Shown in pieces: positions 1-20,915 of a stretch of DNA of 20,935 nucleotides (the stretch's first letter is position 1; every line of letters starts with the position of its first letter). The stretch covers positions 139,702 to 160,636 of the forward strand of contig NW_014040530.1 in assembly GCF_001186125.1 (NCBI RefSeq), in the 5' to 3' direction. This DNA comes from Sphaeroforma arctica JP610. Its lineage: Eukaryota > Opisthokonta > Ichthyosporea > Ichthyophonida. The notes below the pieces were generated by a model, which was not told the origin of the DNA, did not search any database, and saw nothing but the letters and a program-made list of their open reading frames with translations. Both the position numbers and the translations under genes were made by a program.

Positions 1-52
1 ATATATATATATATACACACACACACTATATATATATATATATATAGTACTA

Positions 53-103
<51 letters not shown>

Positions 104-232
104 TATACAAATATGCATATACATATACATACATATACACATATATCTAAATATACATATAAATGTATATATATACATATATATATATATTATATATATT
201 TAAATATGAACACATGTATATATATATATATA
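1..232. repeat. (AT)n microsatellite with short AC-rich interruptions
   Basis: Almost pure TA dinucleotide repeat with short ACAC and ATAC interruptions. It lies 3' of the HMG-CoA reductase first exon on the - strand, so it sits inside that gene's first visible intron and probably ended the contig. I see no further reductase exon in 1-368: the family's next conserved block (ADGMTRxP) is absent on the - strand. Confidence 0.9.
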
Positions 233-369
233 AACTTCTTCATGTGACGGATATCACAACAGCTAACACGAATTCAATACTACGGGACATTCGAAGACTA
301 TCTGTAAGTGCAAATTTGAAATCAGTGACAATCTATATGCATCGTGGCATGCATATTACCCTTACAAAC

Positions 370-850
370 CTCCGCTGAGATGAATAGCGCGTGCGCCTCG
401 GTTCGTCGAAGCGATCAAGGCACCCTCTGTTGTTGCCATGGGAACATTAAAATCATTTCCATCCAACCTCAGCGGACCGGCCACACCCACGGGCATGGGA
501 ATGTAGCCTACCACACATTCGGCATTGGCACCCTGCACTCTGCTGTAGAAATCATTCGCATCTATCGCTTCATAAGGAAGCTGTGCTATATTGCCGGCGG
601 TATCATCTTGCTTCTGTGCTAAATTAAAGTACTTTCGGCGAATCTGTACAGCTCGAGGTGCATCTACCAGTTTTTCCAGTTGATGGTGTGATTGTGAGCC
701 GTCGGCAAGCGCCTCTATAAGTGTCTCGTCTGAGATGTCATCTTGTTCTATTGTGGCTTGCTTTGCATAACAGGCTTTTGCAGGTAGGCATCGGACAAAA
801 CGCGACGCGATCGTTTTCGTCGCTTGTCTACTGTGTATAATCGCAAACAT
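370..850 (-). CDS. HMG-CoA reductase, first coding exon (gene runs off the left edge)
   Basis: The enzyme reduces HMG-CoA to mevalonate with two NADPH, the committed step of isoprenoid and sterol synthesis. About 160 residues are visible. Residues 43-75 match the linker before the catalytic domain (LIEAL...LEKLVDAPRAVQIRRK). Residues 115-126 are GYIPMPVGVAGP and 138-149 are MATTEGALIAST; Glu142 corresponds to the catalytic Glu of the TTEG motif. The exon ends after LSGG at a donor: GTTTGT at 369 fits the family sequence, while GTAAGG at 365 is a stronger site but reads less well. An in-frame TAG lies 36 bases upstream of the ATG. The first 34 residues hold six Arg/Lys and no Asp/Glu, like a mitochondrial presequence, and there is no membrane domain. 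An upstream exon spliced into the 36-base gap cannot be excluded. It reads in the same direction as the transporter behind it. Confidence 0.9.
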
Positions 851-1571
851 TCTATAATAACTCTGCTCTCCTGTATGTATGTATGGCTATGCTTGATTAC
901 TATTCGGTTTGTTTTATCAAATATCTGCGCAGCAAAATTCCCATTTCCACTGATGACTTGGCCGGTTGGCCCACTGGGAGCATGTGTTGGAAATTGTCTG
1001 TACTCTCTATACTCTCTATAGTGCTCTAATACATAGAACCATCCCCGTTCTTAGCAATCAACGCGCGAATCGCGAGTCAATCGCCATCGCAGCATTTTTA
1101 CTTGTCGACCACATCGTTCCACATGAAAAAATTGATGACCGGATTTTCCACTTTTTTTTTTTGAAATTTGTTTTTATCAAGCGCTTTTTCGAATTTTTAG
1201 TTTTTGTTGGGAGACTCGCACGGATATATTTTTCTCTTGTTCAAACAACTAAATAATACACACACAAGAGGAGATAATACCATCGATACGGCACACTTTA
1301 TCTAATTTGTTTTTATGAAGTTGTGAAACATTGAAAGGGTCACTCGAGGGTGGTTTTCGGGTTTCATTAGGTGAGGGAATATAACGTAATTTTGGTATCC
1401 GGGCTTCACACATGAATGAAATAATGTCGAGTGTGTAATTATCCATGCAGATTCTAGGAAGAAGTGTTGCTTTTTCGGCGGCCTGCGCCCAATACTTACT
1501 AAATGAGGTTGTAACTACATAACACTTCTGTACAGTGTCTGGGAATACACCAGTGCAGTGCCAATATGTTT
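851..1571. other. Intergenic region between the transporter 3' end and HMG-CoA reductase start
   Basis: About 720 bases between two - strand genes. It should hold the transporter's 3' UTR and the reductase promoter. I see a T-rich run near 1149-1162 and a short ACTCTCTAT repeat near 1001-1020, but no convincing poly(A) signal, TATA box or coding exon. No segment encoding the multi-span membrane domain of animal-type reductases is visible on the - strand here. Confidence 0.6.
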
Positions 1572-4227
1572 CTACGCCAGGGTTGCGATGTCGTCATTTT
1601 GTCCTAACAATAATGAAGACTCTGTCAATTCGGGAGTCGCACCTGTGTGTTTGTTCTGGGATCCCCTCTCTAGATCGGCCGCGGTTGCAGGCGCTACATA
1701 CAATGCAATGCCGCAAAGAATGCACCCGAACGATGCGATGTATACCGCGGAGAACTGGGTGGTAGATGGCCAGTGAAAAAAAACATTAGACGCTTTATAG
1801 ATCTTTGGCAAAAGTTAGCAGTATGGACAATCGTTGGCGAGCGAACGACCGCGAGTAATTAGCCTTGTGTTCCAGTTCGCGGCGTAAGCAAAAGTATATA
1901 GTGTCGCAGATTCGATATGTATTCGCACTCTTGCGAGAGAAAATAAACTGTCCAATCATACTACAACAGAACCAGAAAGTAGACATAACAAAATCCTTAC
2001 CATCATATTGAAGATCAGTGCCCCGAAGCACAGACTGAATATATCTGCAGAAAGCAGCGTCATATTTAGGAACGTCGCGTTGGCCATGTGTACGAACACG
2101 GGGATCAGCGAGTACACCACGAACATGCACGCCGTAAACCCAGCCACCTGGAGACAGTCATATGCAGTGATGACCTCGTTTTGGACTATCGTACTCTCTA
2201 GAACCACTGCCTGTAGGCCTGATATGATCGCGCCTCCCACACCCAGCAGAGCTAGGTACTGGATACTCGATTCTGATCTTACGAAGTGTTCTTGGCACAC
2301 ATTGGTGACCGAGTAGAGTGACGCACCCACAATGCACAGCAGACCGCCGTACAAGGGATTCGATGATGGGGTGGTATTCCCTTGATCAACCAGTAGAAGT
2401 AGGAAGATTCCAGAACAACTCAAGCAAGCACCGAGAAGATGATGCCTCTCGAATTGAGATCCAAGGAATACGTACGATAGCACTGCAACACATGGCACTG
2501 TAAAACAATCCAGAATCTGTAGCGAGTAGAGATTTCATTTTGAATTGGACATTCACAGTTGACAAAGTTGAGCCCCGGTTAGAAGCATTATCGTGCTCAT
2601 GTATTTTCATGTAGCATATAAAAAGTTATGTTGCGAGCAATCACTCAACGCCCTATCAAGAAATTGAGCAGAAAGACTCGAGGAGGCATATAGTCGTAGA
2701 CAATCCTAATGCAAATCATAGATAATATTATGTGTATGCGGAGTGCTTTCGATTGTGTTGTTCTAACGAGGGTATCGTACGAATAGACAACACCATCGAT
2801 AACATATGTATACACAATACCGAGCTTTCCATTGACATACCTGTACGCTGGTCATTGACGTGTACTTGTAGGCACTCACGATCAAGTAATTAGCCTGCAC
2901 ATCTAGAAATGAAATCGCGAATATCACTAGGCCTAGCTCCTTGATTGTGGAAAGCAAGATACCCTTGTACGCTAAGACCGGTACATATACGAATGCGAGG
3001 CACACATATGTGAAGAAGGTCTGCGTCAAGGGGAAGGGCTCTCGAACAGACTCGGTTAAGGCCTAAAGGGTGAGAAATAAAAGTTGTAACGTGGTAGAAA
3101 TATTTTTTTAGAAACAGCACAAGCACTAGAAGTGTTCGTGCGTATTATGATCCAACCGGGAATGCGATGCGACTGCCGAGTACTGTCATTATTGTTGTGT
3201 TTACAATTTGAGGTTTCCATTGGTGTTCCAGAAGTATACTACAAGCACGCATAATTGAGAAGCGAATGGACTGCGGCATGAACCCTTTGATCATACAACA
3301 ACTACCATAGTCACTTGCGTTTAACGGCGCTGTTCATTCTTTTGCAAAATGCACTTCACATTCTATCACAGGTGTACACAATCAAGCCGTACATATATTC
3401 AGGAATAGCCATGGCATGTAGATTTGTATCAATCATTCCTTTTCAAGGAGATCACAAAAGAATCGCTATAGAAGATGATATGGAACCACTTACATATGCA
3501 ACACCGTCACAAATTAGGCGGTGGGTTTATAGTACAAAGCATAATGTGAATATATCAACGAAGCTGAAAATACAGGAACACAGGCCGCACGTTCTCAACA
3601 ACTTGCGTAATCTGCGGCAATAAAAATGCTGACGATCTCGTGGAGACTCAAAATTTTAGCGAACATTCAAGCTCGATTCCAAGGTACAAATTTTAAAGCA
3701 ACGAGGGCTCTGTATGTGACGCGTTCGACTAACGAGACAAATAGCTTCAGCGTGACGAGATTGCTCCACACGATCTTGCGGGGTTATAATCATAGATAAG
3801 CATATGTCAATTGCTCCTGATTTTAAGTAAGCCCGAGGTACAAGGACGGTGGACCCCTTCAATACAAAAGCTTACCCACGACAGGTAGATGCACCGATAT
3901 ATTTGTACATGGACGACCAAGCGGGATTCTTGCGATGTGTATACACACATACGTCGCATAAGTTAAATTAGAAATCTGATAGAAAGCTATCACAAGCAAT
4001 CAGGAGATAGTTTACATGATGTAAACTAAACAACTTCTCTCTCATCAGACGACCCAAGCGATGTGCGATGATAACAAGGCCTGTCACGCTTAATCAATTT
4101 AGAATAAAGCTCTTCCTAGCTGGCATACCTGACTGAAGACACCCGTCCCTGCAACACAAAGCGCGATGAAAAACCCTATCGAGAGTGTGTATGCATAACT
4201 GAAACGTGGAATTGGCGATCCTAACAT
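1572..4227 (-). CDS. SLC35F/DUF914-family transporter, four exons
   Basis: Exons (- strand): 4227-4129, 3062-2841, 2516-2001, 1754-1572. All three introns are phase 0 with GTATGC, GTATGT and GTAAGG donors. The product is 339 residues with about ten hydrophobic spans, as in the drug/metabolite transporter superfamily. Family landmarks are DVQANYLIVSAYKYTSMTSVQ running across the exon 2/3 join into ILDCFTVPCVAVLSY (in short: DVxANY and LDxF), GASLYSVTNVCQEH, and LLSADIFSLCFG before the last join to FSAVYIASF. These match SLC35F1/F2/F6-like proteins, whose substrates are poorly known. The ATG at 4227 has an in-frame TAA nine bases upstream, but an acceptor-like TACAG sits between them, so a further 5' exon is possible. 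The C-terminal tail carries ESSLLL, which fits an acidic dileucine sorting motif ([DE]xxxL[LI]); endomembrane location is inferred. Confidence 0.9.
3063..4128 (-). other. Long first intron of the SLC35F-like gene
   Basis: A 1,066-base intron, much longer than any other intron in the window (AROM introns are 127-454 bases). Donor GTATGC at 4128 and acceptor CCCTTTAG ending at 3063. The open frames inside lack family similarity that I can recognise, and the protein aligns continuously across the join, so no exon is missing here. Confidence 0.75.
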
Positions 4228-5368
4228 ACTGTATTATCCTAATGATCTATTCACTATCTGTCGATCAGTGGTGAGATCAGAAAGACCTCTAAAAAAATAC
4301 TGATGTGAATGTAGAAGTTTATAGCTTTTTGATTATTTTAGACCATGTGATACGATAGTACCGTGGAGCAAACTCTAGAACCCTAAAAATTTTAGTCTGA
4401 CTCAACCCAGGTCATCAATAATTAATAAATATTGTGGAAGGGGTTGTAATTTGTAAATAGAAGCCTTTGCCTGAGCTGACGCCTGACATGTTGCTCTGTA
4501 AATATTTTTTCATATATTGTTTAGCCTAGCCACCATACACAACCTTATATAGTGCTGATTCCAATAAATTATACTATTTCCGAGTAGAGCGCACCAGTTA
4601 TATTGACAGTGTGTTCAATATGGGTATGGGCATGTGTGATTCAATATGGCAATAGTTACCTGTGAGTTGTGGGTCAAACGTGTCCGTACCACATGGAGGT
4701 GTAGCACTATTGCACACTGTTATTAGTAGATATTGTAAATATGTGACATGTAGGCTCATTCTCTGTGCAAATGATATTATTCGCATAGTCGGCCCCACCT
4801 ATTGTATATAGTGTCACTACTGCATCAATTTAATATTGTATTTTATATTGATTTGAGTTGTTCTTCAGATAGTGTGTGAAGCAACGTGTGGGGCCTCATG
4901 GAGGTGTCTTACTATTGCACGCTGTTAGTAGTAGATATAGTACATGTGATATGTACTCATACTCCATGTATGCTTAATATTTTTCGCATAGTCCGTCCCA
5001 TCTGCCGTATATCTAACCACTTTGGCGTCAGTATATCATTCTCTTGCATATCGATGGGAGTTGTTCTTCAAATGATGAGTGTGTGTGACCACATGGAGGT
5101 GTATTAGTATTACAATACCCTGTGTATACTTAATATTCTCTCTGAAAGTCAGCCCCACATATTGTACATTGCATCACTACTGCGTCAATACATTAATGTG
5201 TTGCATATTGATGTGATTTTTTCTTCAGATGATGTGTCAAGCAACGTGTTTGATTGGAATTTCTGCATGATATCTTCATCGTAATCTGTCATAGCTAACT
5301 ATGACTAAGAGTTTTCTAGAAGTATATCTTATTCCTACCCTGTCGCCATACACACAGCGAACGAAAAT
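4228..5368. promoter_or_regulatory. Divergent intergenic region between the transporter and AROM
   Basis: The two genes start back to back about 1.14 kb apart, so this stretch should contain both promoters. It is AT-rich and holds the degenerate tandem repeat described separately. An in-frame TAA at 5306-5308 followed by no other ATG supports 5369 as the AROM start. I see no clear TATA box or conserved operator. Confidence 0.55.
4679..5250. repeat. Three degenerate tandem copies of a unit of about 200 bp
   Basis: The phrase CATGGAGGTGT recurs at 4692, 4897 and 5092 (spacing 205 and 195), and TTCTTCAGAT/TTCTTCAAAT at 4861, 5064 and 5221 (spacing 203 and 157). Each copy runs through the same ordered landmarks: CATGGAGGTGT, ACTATTGCAC (weak in copy 3), GTAGATAT (missing in copy 3), CATAGTC or AAAGTC with CCCC, CATCACTACTGCGTCAAT-like, ATATTGAT, TTCTTCAGAT, GCAACGTGT. 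Copy 3 is shorter by about 45 bases. No coding potential is evident. Confidence 0.85.
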
Positions 5369-17287
<11,919 letters not shown>

Positions 17288-17388
17288 ACACGGTGGACGA
17301 TGTATGTCTACTGTAATGGCTTTTGACTTCGGCAATATCTATATATCATGCATGCACGTACTCCGATTGGGCTGATGCTGACATTGGA

Positions 17389-17640
17389 ATGAAGGAACTG
17401 GAATTCGTCCGTTGGTTTGGATACCAGAACGTGTGCTCTTCTGACCTGTATCTGTATGTCAGCTACCTGATGCGCGAAGGCTGCGGATTTGTCCAGAATT
17501 GGTCTCATGCGAATGAGGTTTACGATCAGAGAGCCAGCTGGTCATTAGAGCCGTCAATAAAAAGATTAAAACATTACAATTTTTTCGAGACACTACATGT
17601 CAAAACTATGAAATACTTTTCGGACATAGAGGGAACTTAG
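17389..17640 (+). other. Unassigned 83-codon open reading frame in the AROM 3' flank
   Basis: ATG at 17389 to TAG at 17640, about 100 bases after the AROM stop. I do not recognise the protein. It is aromatic-rich (FVRWFGYQN, SDLYLYVSYL), and codons up to about 17515 look as C/G-ending as the AROM exons, whereas the last third is AT-rich and contains the AATAAA hexamer. It may be chance, a relic exon, or part of the 3' UTR. No neighbouring exons could be linked to it. Confidence 0.2.
17556..17561 (+). terminator. Putative AROM polyadenylation signal
   Basis: AATAAA about 270 bases after the AROM stop codon; the only perfect hexamer I found in this flank on the + strand. The cleavage site is not determined. 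Confidence 0.45.
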
Positions 17641-18020
17641 CGATCCGATCCTCAGACCAAGCAGACAAGAGTGAAAGCAGGAATTGTAGACACAACGTCG
17701 CCTACTGGTTCAACAGCAGAATGGGTTTAACTAGTCTCGTCGTACACCCCCTCGTACTCTACATCTAGTTCCAAAAAAAAATAGCTCAATATACTACCTG
17801 CATCGCCTGCGTCTGCTGTCAATACTGTGAGTGAAGATTTCGCCATTGTAGTCAAGAGGGACAGCTTGTAACTTGCTTTTAAGGCAGCTTGTAAATTATC
17901 TCGATCAGACAGAAAGACTCTCGAGCAACGGATTTGTGCCTACCGATCGTGTAGGCGTCAGCTATACAATTTTCCGGACCAATATACAAAGCGTATAAAC
18001 CGCCATTTAAAACATAGTTG

Positions 18021-18026
18021 TTTATT
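18021..18026 (-). terminator. Putative polyadenylation signal of the NAA50-like gene
   Basis: TTTATT on +, i.e. AATAAA on the - strand, 40 bases downstream of the TAA at 18066, a typical distance. Confidence 0.55.
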
Positions 18027-18065
18027 CTAATTGCTGTTATGTGTCATTTTCGTAATTCTAGCGAA

Positions 18066-19951
18066 TTATATGGCTATCTTACTGACGCCTTCCGTGACAG
18101 GGAGGTCGTGCTCGATATTCTTAACTAACAAATACGCGTCTGACGGCGTCAGATCTTTGTAGTATGACGCCACGGCGCTGCAGAAGAAACCAAACGGGAC
18201 GACGGCAGAAGATGAGTAACGTGTTAATTCGTACCATCTTGCATGATACGATATGCAATCCAATGTGTGCATGTAACCACACATAGATACACCCGGCAAA
18301 ATTCTTAGAAGTGGAGGGGGCATTTGCTGAATCGATACGAGCAACGGCCGCAGGGTATGCAGTGACGCAATCAGCGAAACGAAATGTATAGACAAGTACT
18401 CGCCGCATGCGGAGCAATACAAACATGCGAGAATAAGCTACATGCGCCCGACATACCCTGTGTTAATAAAATCGAATTTTTGGTAGAATGACATGGCAAG
18501 GTCATTGTTCGATTGCACGTGAAGGCGGACTTGGGTGATGGTGTCATCCTTTACGCACTGCTTCAGTATGTGGTGCAGCAGTAGGCTTCCTGAAGAGAGC
18601 AGGGAAGCATTGAGCAGCTTAGAAGCGCACAGGCACACTATATAGCCGAAATTCGGGAACGCAACTACCGATACTACGTGTCGCGATGTCCACAGAACTG
18701 GACTTTCCGAATGAAATACTATGCATGTTAAATAGAACCACTCGTCGAGACGGAGAAGGTACTGCTTCATGTTATTGATGGGTGAAACAGAATCACGCGT
18801 ATGCACGTCAGGTGAACACAGCCTTGTAAGATACCCAATTGTCTTCTCGGCGTTGTTCCACTGATGGCAGCTGTCAAAGTATTTGTTGGAACTCCGCTAA
18901 CAGGAGTTTAGACTTATCGCTTAACCGCAAGCGTGCGGGTGTGTACGCCCTGACAACTTGTACGTTTTGGCTAAGCCCTAAAAACCCTAAAACCCTAAAC
19001 ACTCAAACATACCGACACCAACCCTTCTGTAGCGATCGAGGCAGCCCAGAGTCATGATATAACACGTCCTCTTGGTCGGGTCGTTCTTGTCCGTTTCGAA
19101 CTTACAGCACACCGTGCCCACCAGAACGTCAGCGTAATACGCTGCAATAGACGAGCCAACCCAACGCAGCCCAGCCCAGGACACGACAAGGAGAATGTGC
19201 AGAAAGTGACAGTGACAGTGAGTGAGGGCATGAGAGCTAATACTGTGTATCATAGTTGTAACGTACCAGGTTCATCCGACAAGTGGCGTAGTATGCCGTA
19301 TGGGCCGGAGACCGAATTTTAAATCTGCGCATGAACTACTAGAGCAAGACAGTGTTGGATCCCAGAGATATATATATTTAACCAAGAGATTGCGACGTGT
19401 AATTTGTGAAAGACTTGCAAGGCAGCTCAAATATCATGCGCCCCAATGACGATTCGTTCTTGTGATACTTCTTTTAGTCGGGGCAGCTGCACATACACTC
19501 ACCTAGCTTGGCGAACTCGCCAACTTTCTGGATATCTTCATAGAAGGCATCGTTGTATGCTACGGTAAACACGGCCTTGTTGAGGTACTTAATAAGCTGC
19601 ATACGATTGAAATGAGGTGGAGACGTGCACTTAACTTAGGCCTTAAAAGCGATAAAAGCGTACACACTATGAGGCGGTAAGCGGCTATGGACTAAACCAC
19701 ATTCGCAAAGGACGAACTACAGTCATGGCCATCTTGATGGCCTACTTTGGATTTTTACTTCTATACTTCTTATCTAGAGGGTCATCTACAGTGTTAATCT
19801 TCGGTATGCTACATATCTAGATTATATACATCGAGTCAGCCTGACCAAAATATCCAGATGGGCGAGCGAAAGTCATACATACCTTGACATTGTGTTTAGT
19901 GACCACACCGAGCTCAGGGATGTGCGTGCTTGCTGTGGCTGTTTTCTCTGG
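18066..19951 (-). CDS. NAA50-type N-alpha-acetyltransferase (GNAT fold), five exons, 5' exon unresolved
   Basis: Family role: acetyl-CoA-dependent acetylation of N-termini, often together with the ribosome-bound NatA complex. Exons (- strand): 19951-19883, 19596-19503, 19141-19013, 18589-18457, 18177-18066, all GT-AG, phases 0, 1, 1, 2, giving 178 residues to TAA. Family matches in order: PELGVVTKHNVK, LIKYLNKAVFTVAYNDAFYEDI, KVGEFAKLAYYADVLVGTVCC, YIMTLGCLDRYRRVGVGS (acetyl-CoA loop RRxGxG), LHVQSNNDLAMSFYQKFDF, and YYKDLTPSDAYLLVKNI at the end. The catalytic Tyr (YIMTLG) and His (LHVQ) known from human NAA50 are kept. Human has FPV in the peptide pocket; here it is FTV. The first exon found has no in-frame ATG, so a start exon lies upstream; ATG 20243 to donor 20162 is phase-compatible but weak. 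Confidence 0.9.
18976..19000 (-). repeat. Telomere-like TTTAGGG run in an NAA50-like intron
   Basis: On + it reads three CCCTAAA-type units in a row; on the transcript strand it is TTTAGGG-like, starting 12 bases after the donor GTATGT at 19012-19007. The rest of this intron (19012-18590) is non-repetitive. Confidence 0.8.
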
Positions 19952-20129
19952 CTGTAAAGTTTAGAGAAGAGATATATGGGTATTTACCCCGATCAGTACA
20001 AGTAGACTGATTCTACCCGCAACTACTATAAGTGGCTGTTTCCTTTGGCTGTAAGATTTAGCGGAGAAACATTTGGGTACGGACCTGATCAATACAAGTA
20101 ATCTGAATCTATCTGCAACTAATATAACC
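19936..20129. repeat. 97-bp tandem duplication over the first found NAA50-like splice acceptor
   Basis: Copies 19936-20032 and 20033-20129 align without large gaps at roughly 75-80% identity by eye. Both begin TGGCTGTTT and share GGCTGTAA, TTTAG, GATCA, TACAAGTA and GCAACTA. On the - strand each copy contains a TTACAG acceptor followed by CCA and an ACAGCCA stretch. The copy nearer the gene supplies the acceptor used at 19951; the other would give a duplicated acceptor that soon meets a stop. Confidence 0.8.
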
Positions 20130-20619
20130 CCCAGCGAACTCAAAGCGACTTCGGTCCCGCACCGAGAATGAACTGCAGCCGATAAATAAATACGAATCTT
20201 CTGACAGACGTAAAATGATGTACTTCGACTTGAACGCTTGCATTGTTACACATGCAAATCACACTGCTTGGATCTTGGATATGCCCGCTCAATGTGTGCT
20301 TAGAATGACGCGAATCTGCTATCTACGTTCGGGAAAAACAACGAACAAGTGCACCAGGAGAATTCTGACACTATCAATGGTGGAGACTTAGTGTTGAAGT
20401 ACAACCAACCAGATTTATTGGCACTAGAAGGGTCACACACAAAATTCTTTTGACATGCGCAAGACGACAAACCTTGAGGTAGAACGTACAACATCCGTAA
20501 AACATGCGACTCGTGTGCACCAATAGGCAAAGCCTGACATTGTTTACAATACACCACGGGGGGGACACTACGTACGTCTGCGCAATCATATAGGAAAGGG
20601 TCTATGCCATACACGTGTA
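19952..20619. other. 5' flank of the NAA50-like gene
   Basis: Beyond the 97-bp duplication, this stretch should contain the start exon and promoter of the acetyltransferase gene. One candidate start exon is 20243-20163 on the - strand (27 codons, phase 0, donor GTGCGG), supported only by phase. A 104-codon open frame on - at 20300-20614 lies further upstream and is listed separately. Confidence 0.4.
20300..20614 (-). other. Unassigned Cys-containing open reading frame upstream of the NAA50-like gene
   Basis: ATG at 20614 to TAA at 20300, 104 residues, same strand as the acetyltransferase. It contains CKQC and CAC spacings reminiscent of a small metal-binding fold, but I cannot match it to a family, and it could be chance or an alternative 5' exon region. 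No splice donor in it joins convincingly to the exon at 19951. Confidence 0.2.
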
Positions 20620-20781
20620 GAAACTATATATATGAATACACGTATACAAATAGCTATATACACACACAACAACTATATAGATATTAATACACTACTTGAA
20701 TCCATATATTGATTATATAGTACAAGACATAATATATCTATATGAATTAATATATATATAATATATATATACATTTATATA

Positions 20782-20832
<51 letters not shown>

Positions 20833-20858
20833 TATAGATATATTTGTGTATCTGTGTG

Positions 20859-20894
<36 letters not shown>

Positions 20895-20915
20895 TATAGA
20901 TATATTTGTGTATGT
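20620..20915. repeat. AT-rich region with (AT)n runs and a repeated 23-bp insert
   Basis: Dominated by TA repeats from about 20750. The non-repetitive insert TGCCTATAGATATATTTGTG plus TAT occurs twice, at 20829-20851 and 20891-20913, 62 bases apart, each preceded by an (AT)n run. No gene is visible. Confidence 0.85.

Larger units (their letters stand above)
17288..18065. other. Convergent intergenic region: AROM and NAA50-like 3' ends
   Basis: Holds the 3' flank of AROM (+) and of the acetyltransferase gene (-), which face each other. One poly(A)-type hexamer is visible for each strand (entered separately). An unassigned open frame on + covers 17389-17640. From about 17640 to 18020 I see nothing specific beyond a run of nine A at 17772-17781. 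Confidence 0.6.

Noticed and set aside
1249-1446. 65-codon - strand open frame between the transporter and reductase genes
   Set aside because: I considered it as an upstream reductase exon carrying membrane spans, but it is not hydrophobic and has no fitting splice site.
2386-2610. Possible retained exon or extra transporter frame at 2386-2610
   Set aside because: It is another frame across the real exon 2516-2001 and its acceptor; the ILDCF frame matches the family.
3315-3623. 102-codon + strand open frame in the transporter's first intron
   Set aside because: It begins with TTG, has no recognisable motif, is antisense to an intron, and has AT-rich random-like codons.
4679-5250. CRISPR array
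   Set aside because: The copies are about 200 bp, degenerate and contiguous, without short repeats and unique spacers, in a eukaryotic intergenic region.
18438-18806. Single-exon 122-residue reading of the acetyltransferase end
   Set aside because: The first part has no similarity, and the last few residues after the GTATGT donor at 18456 are intronic. The true C-terminus (YYKDLTPSDAYLL) is in the exon 18177-18066.
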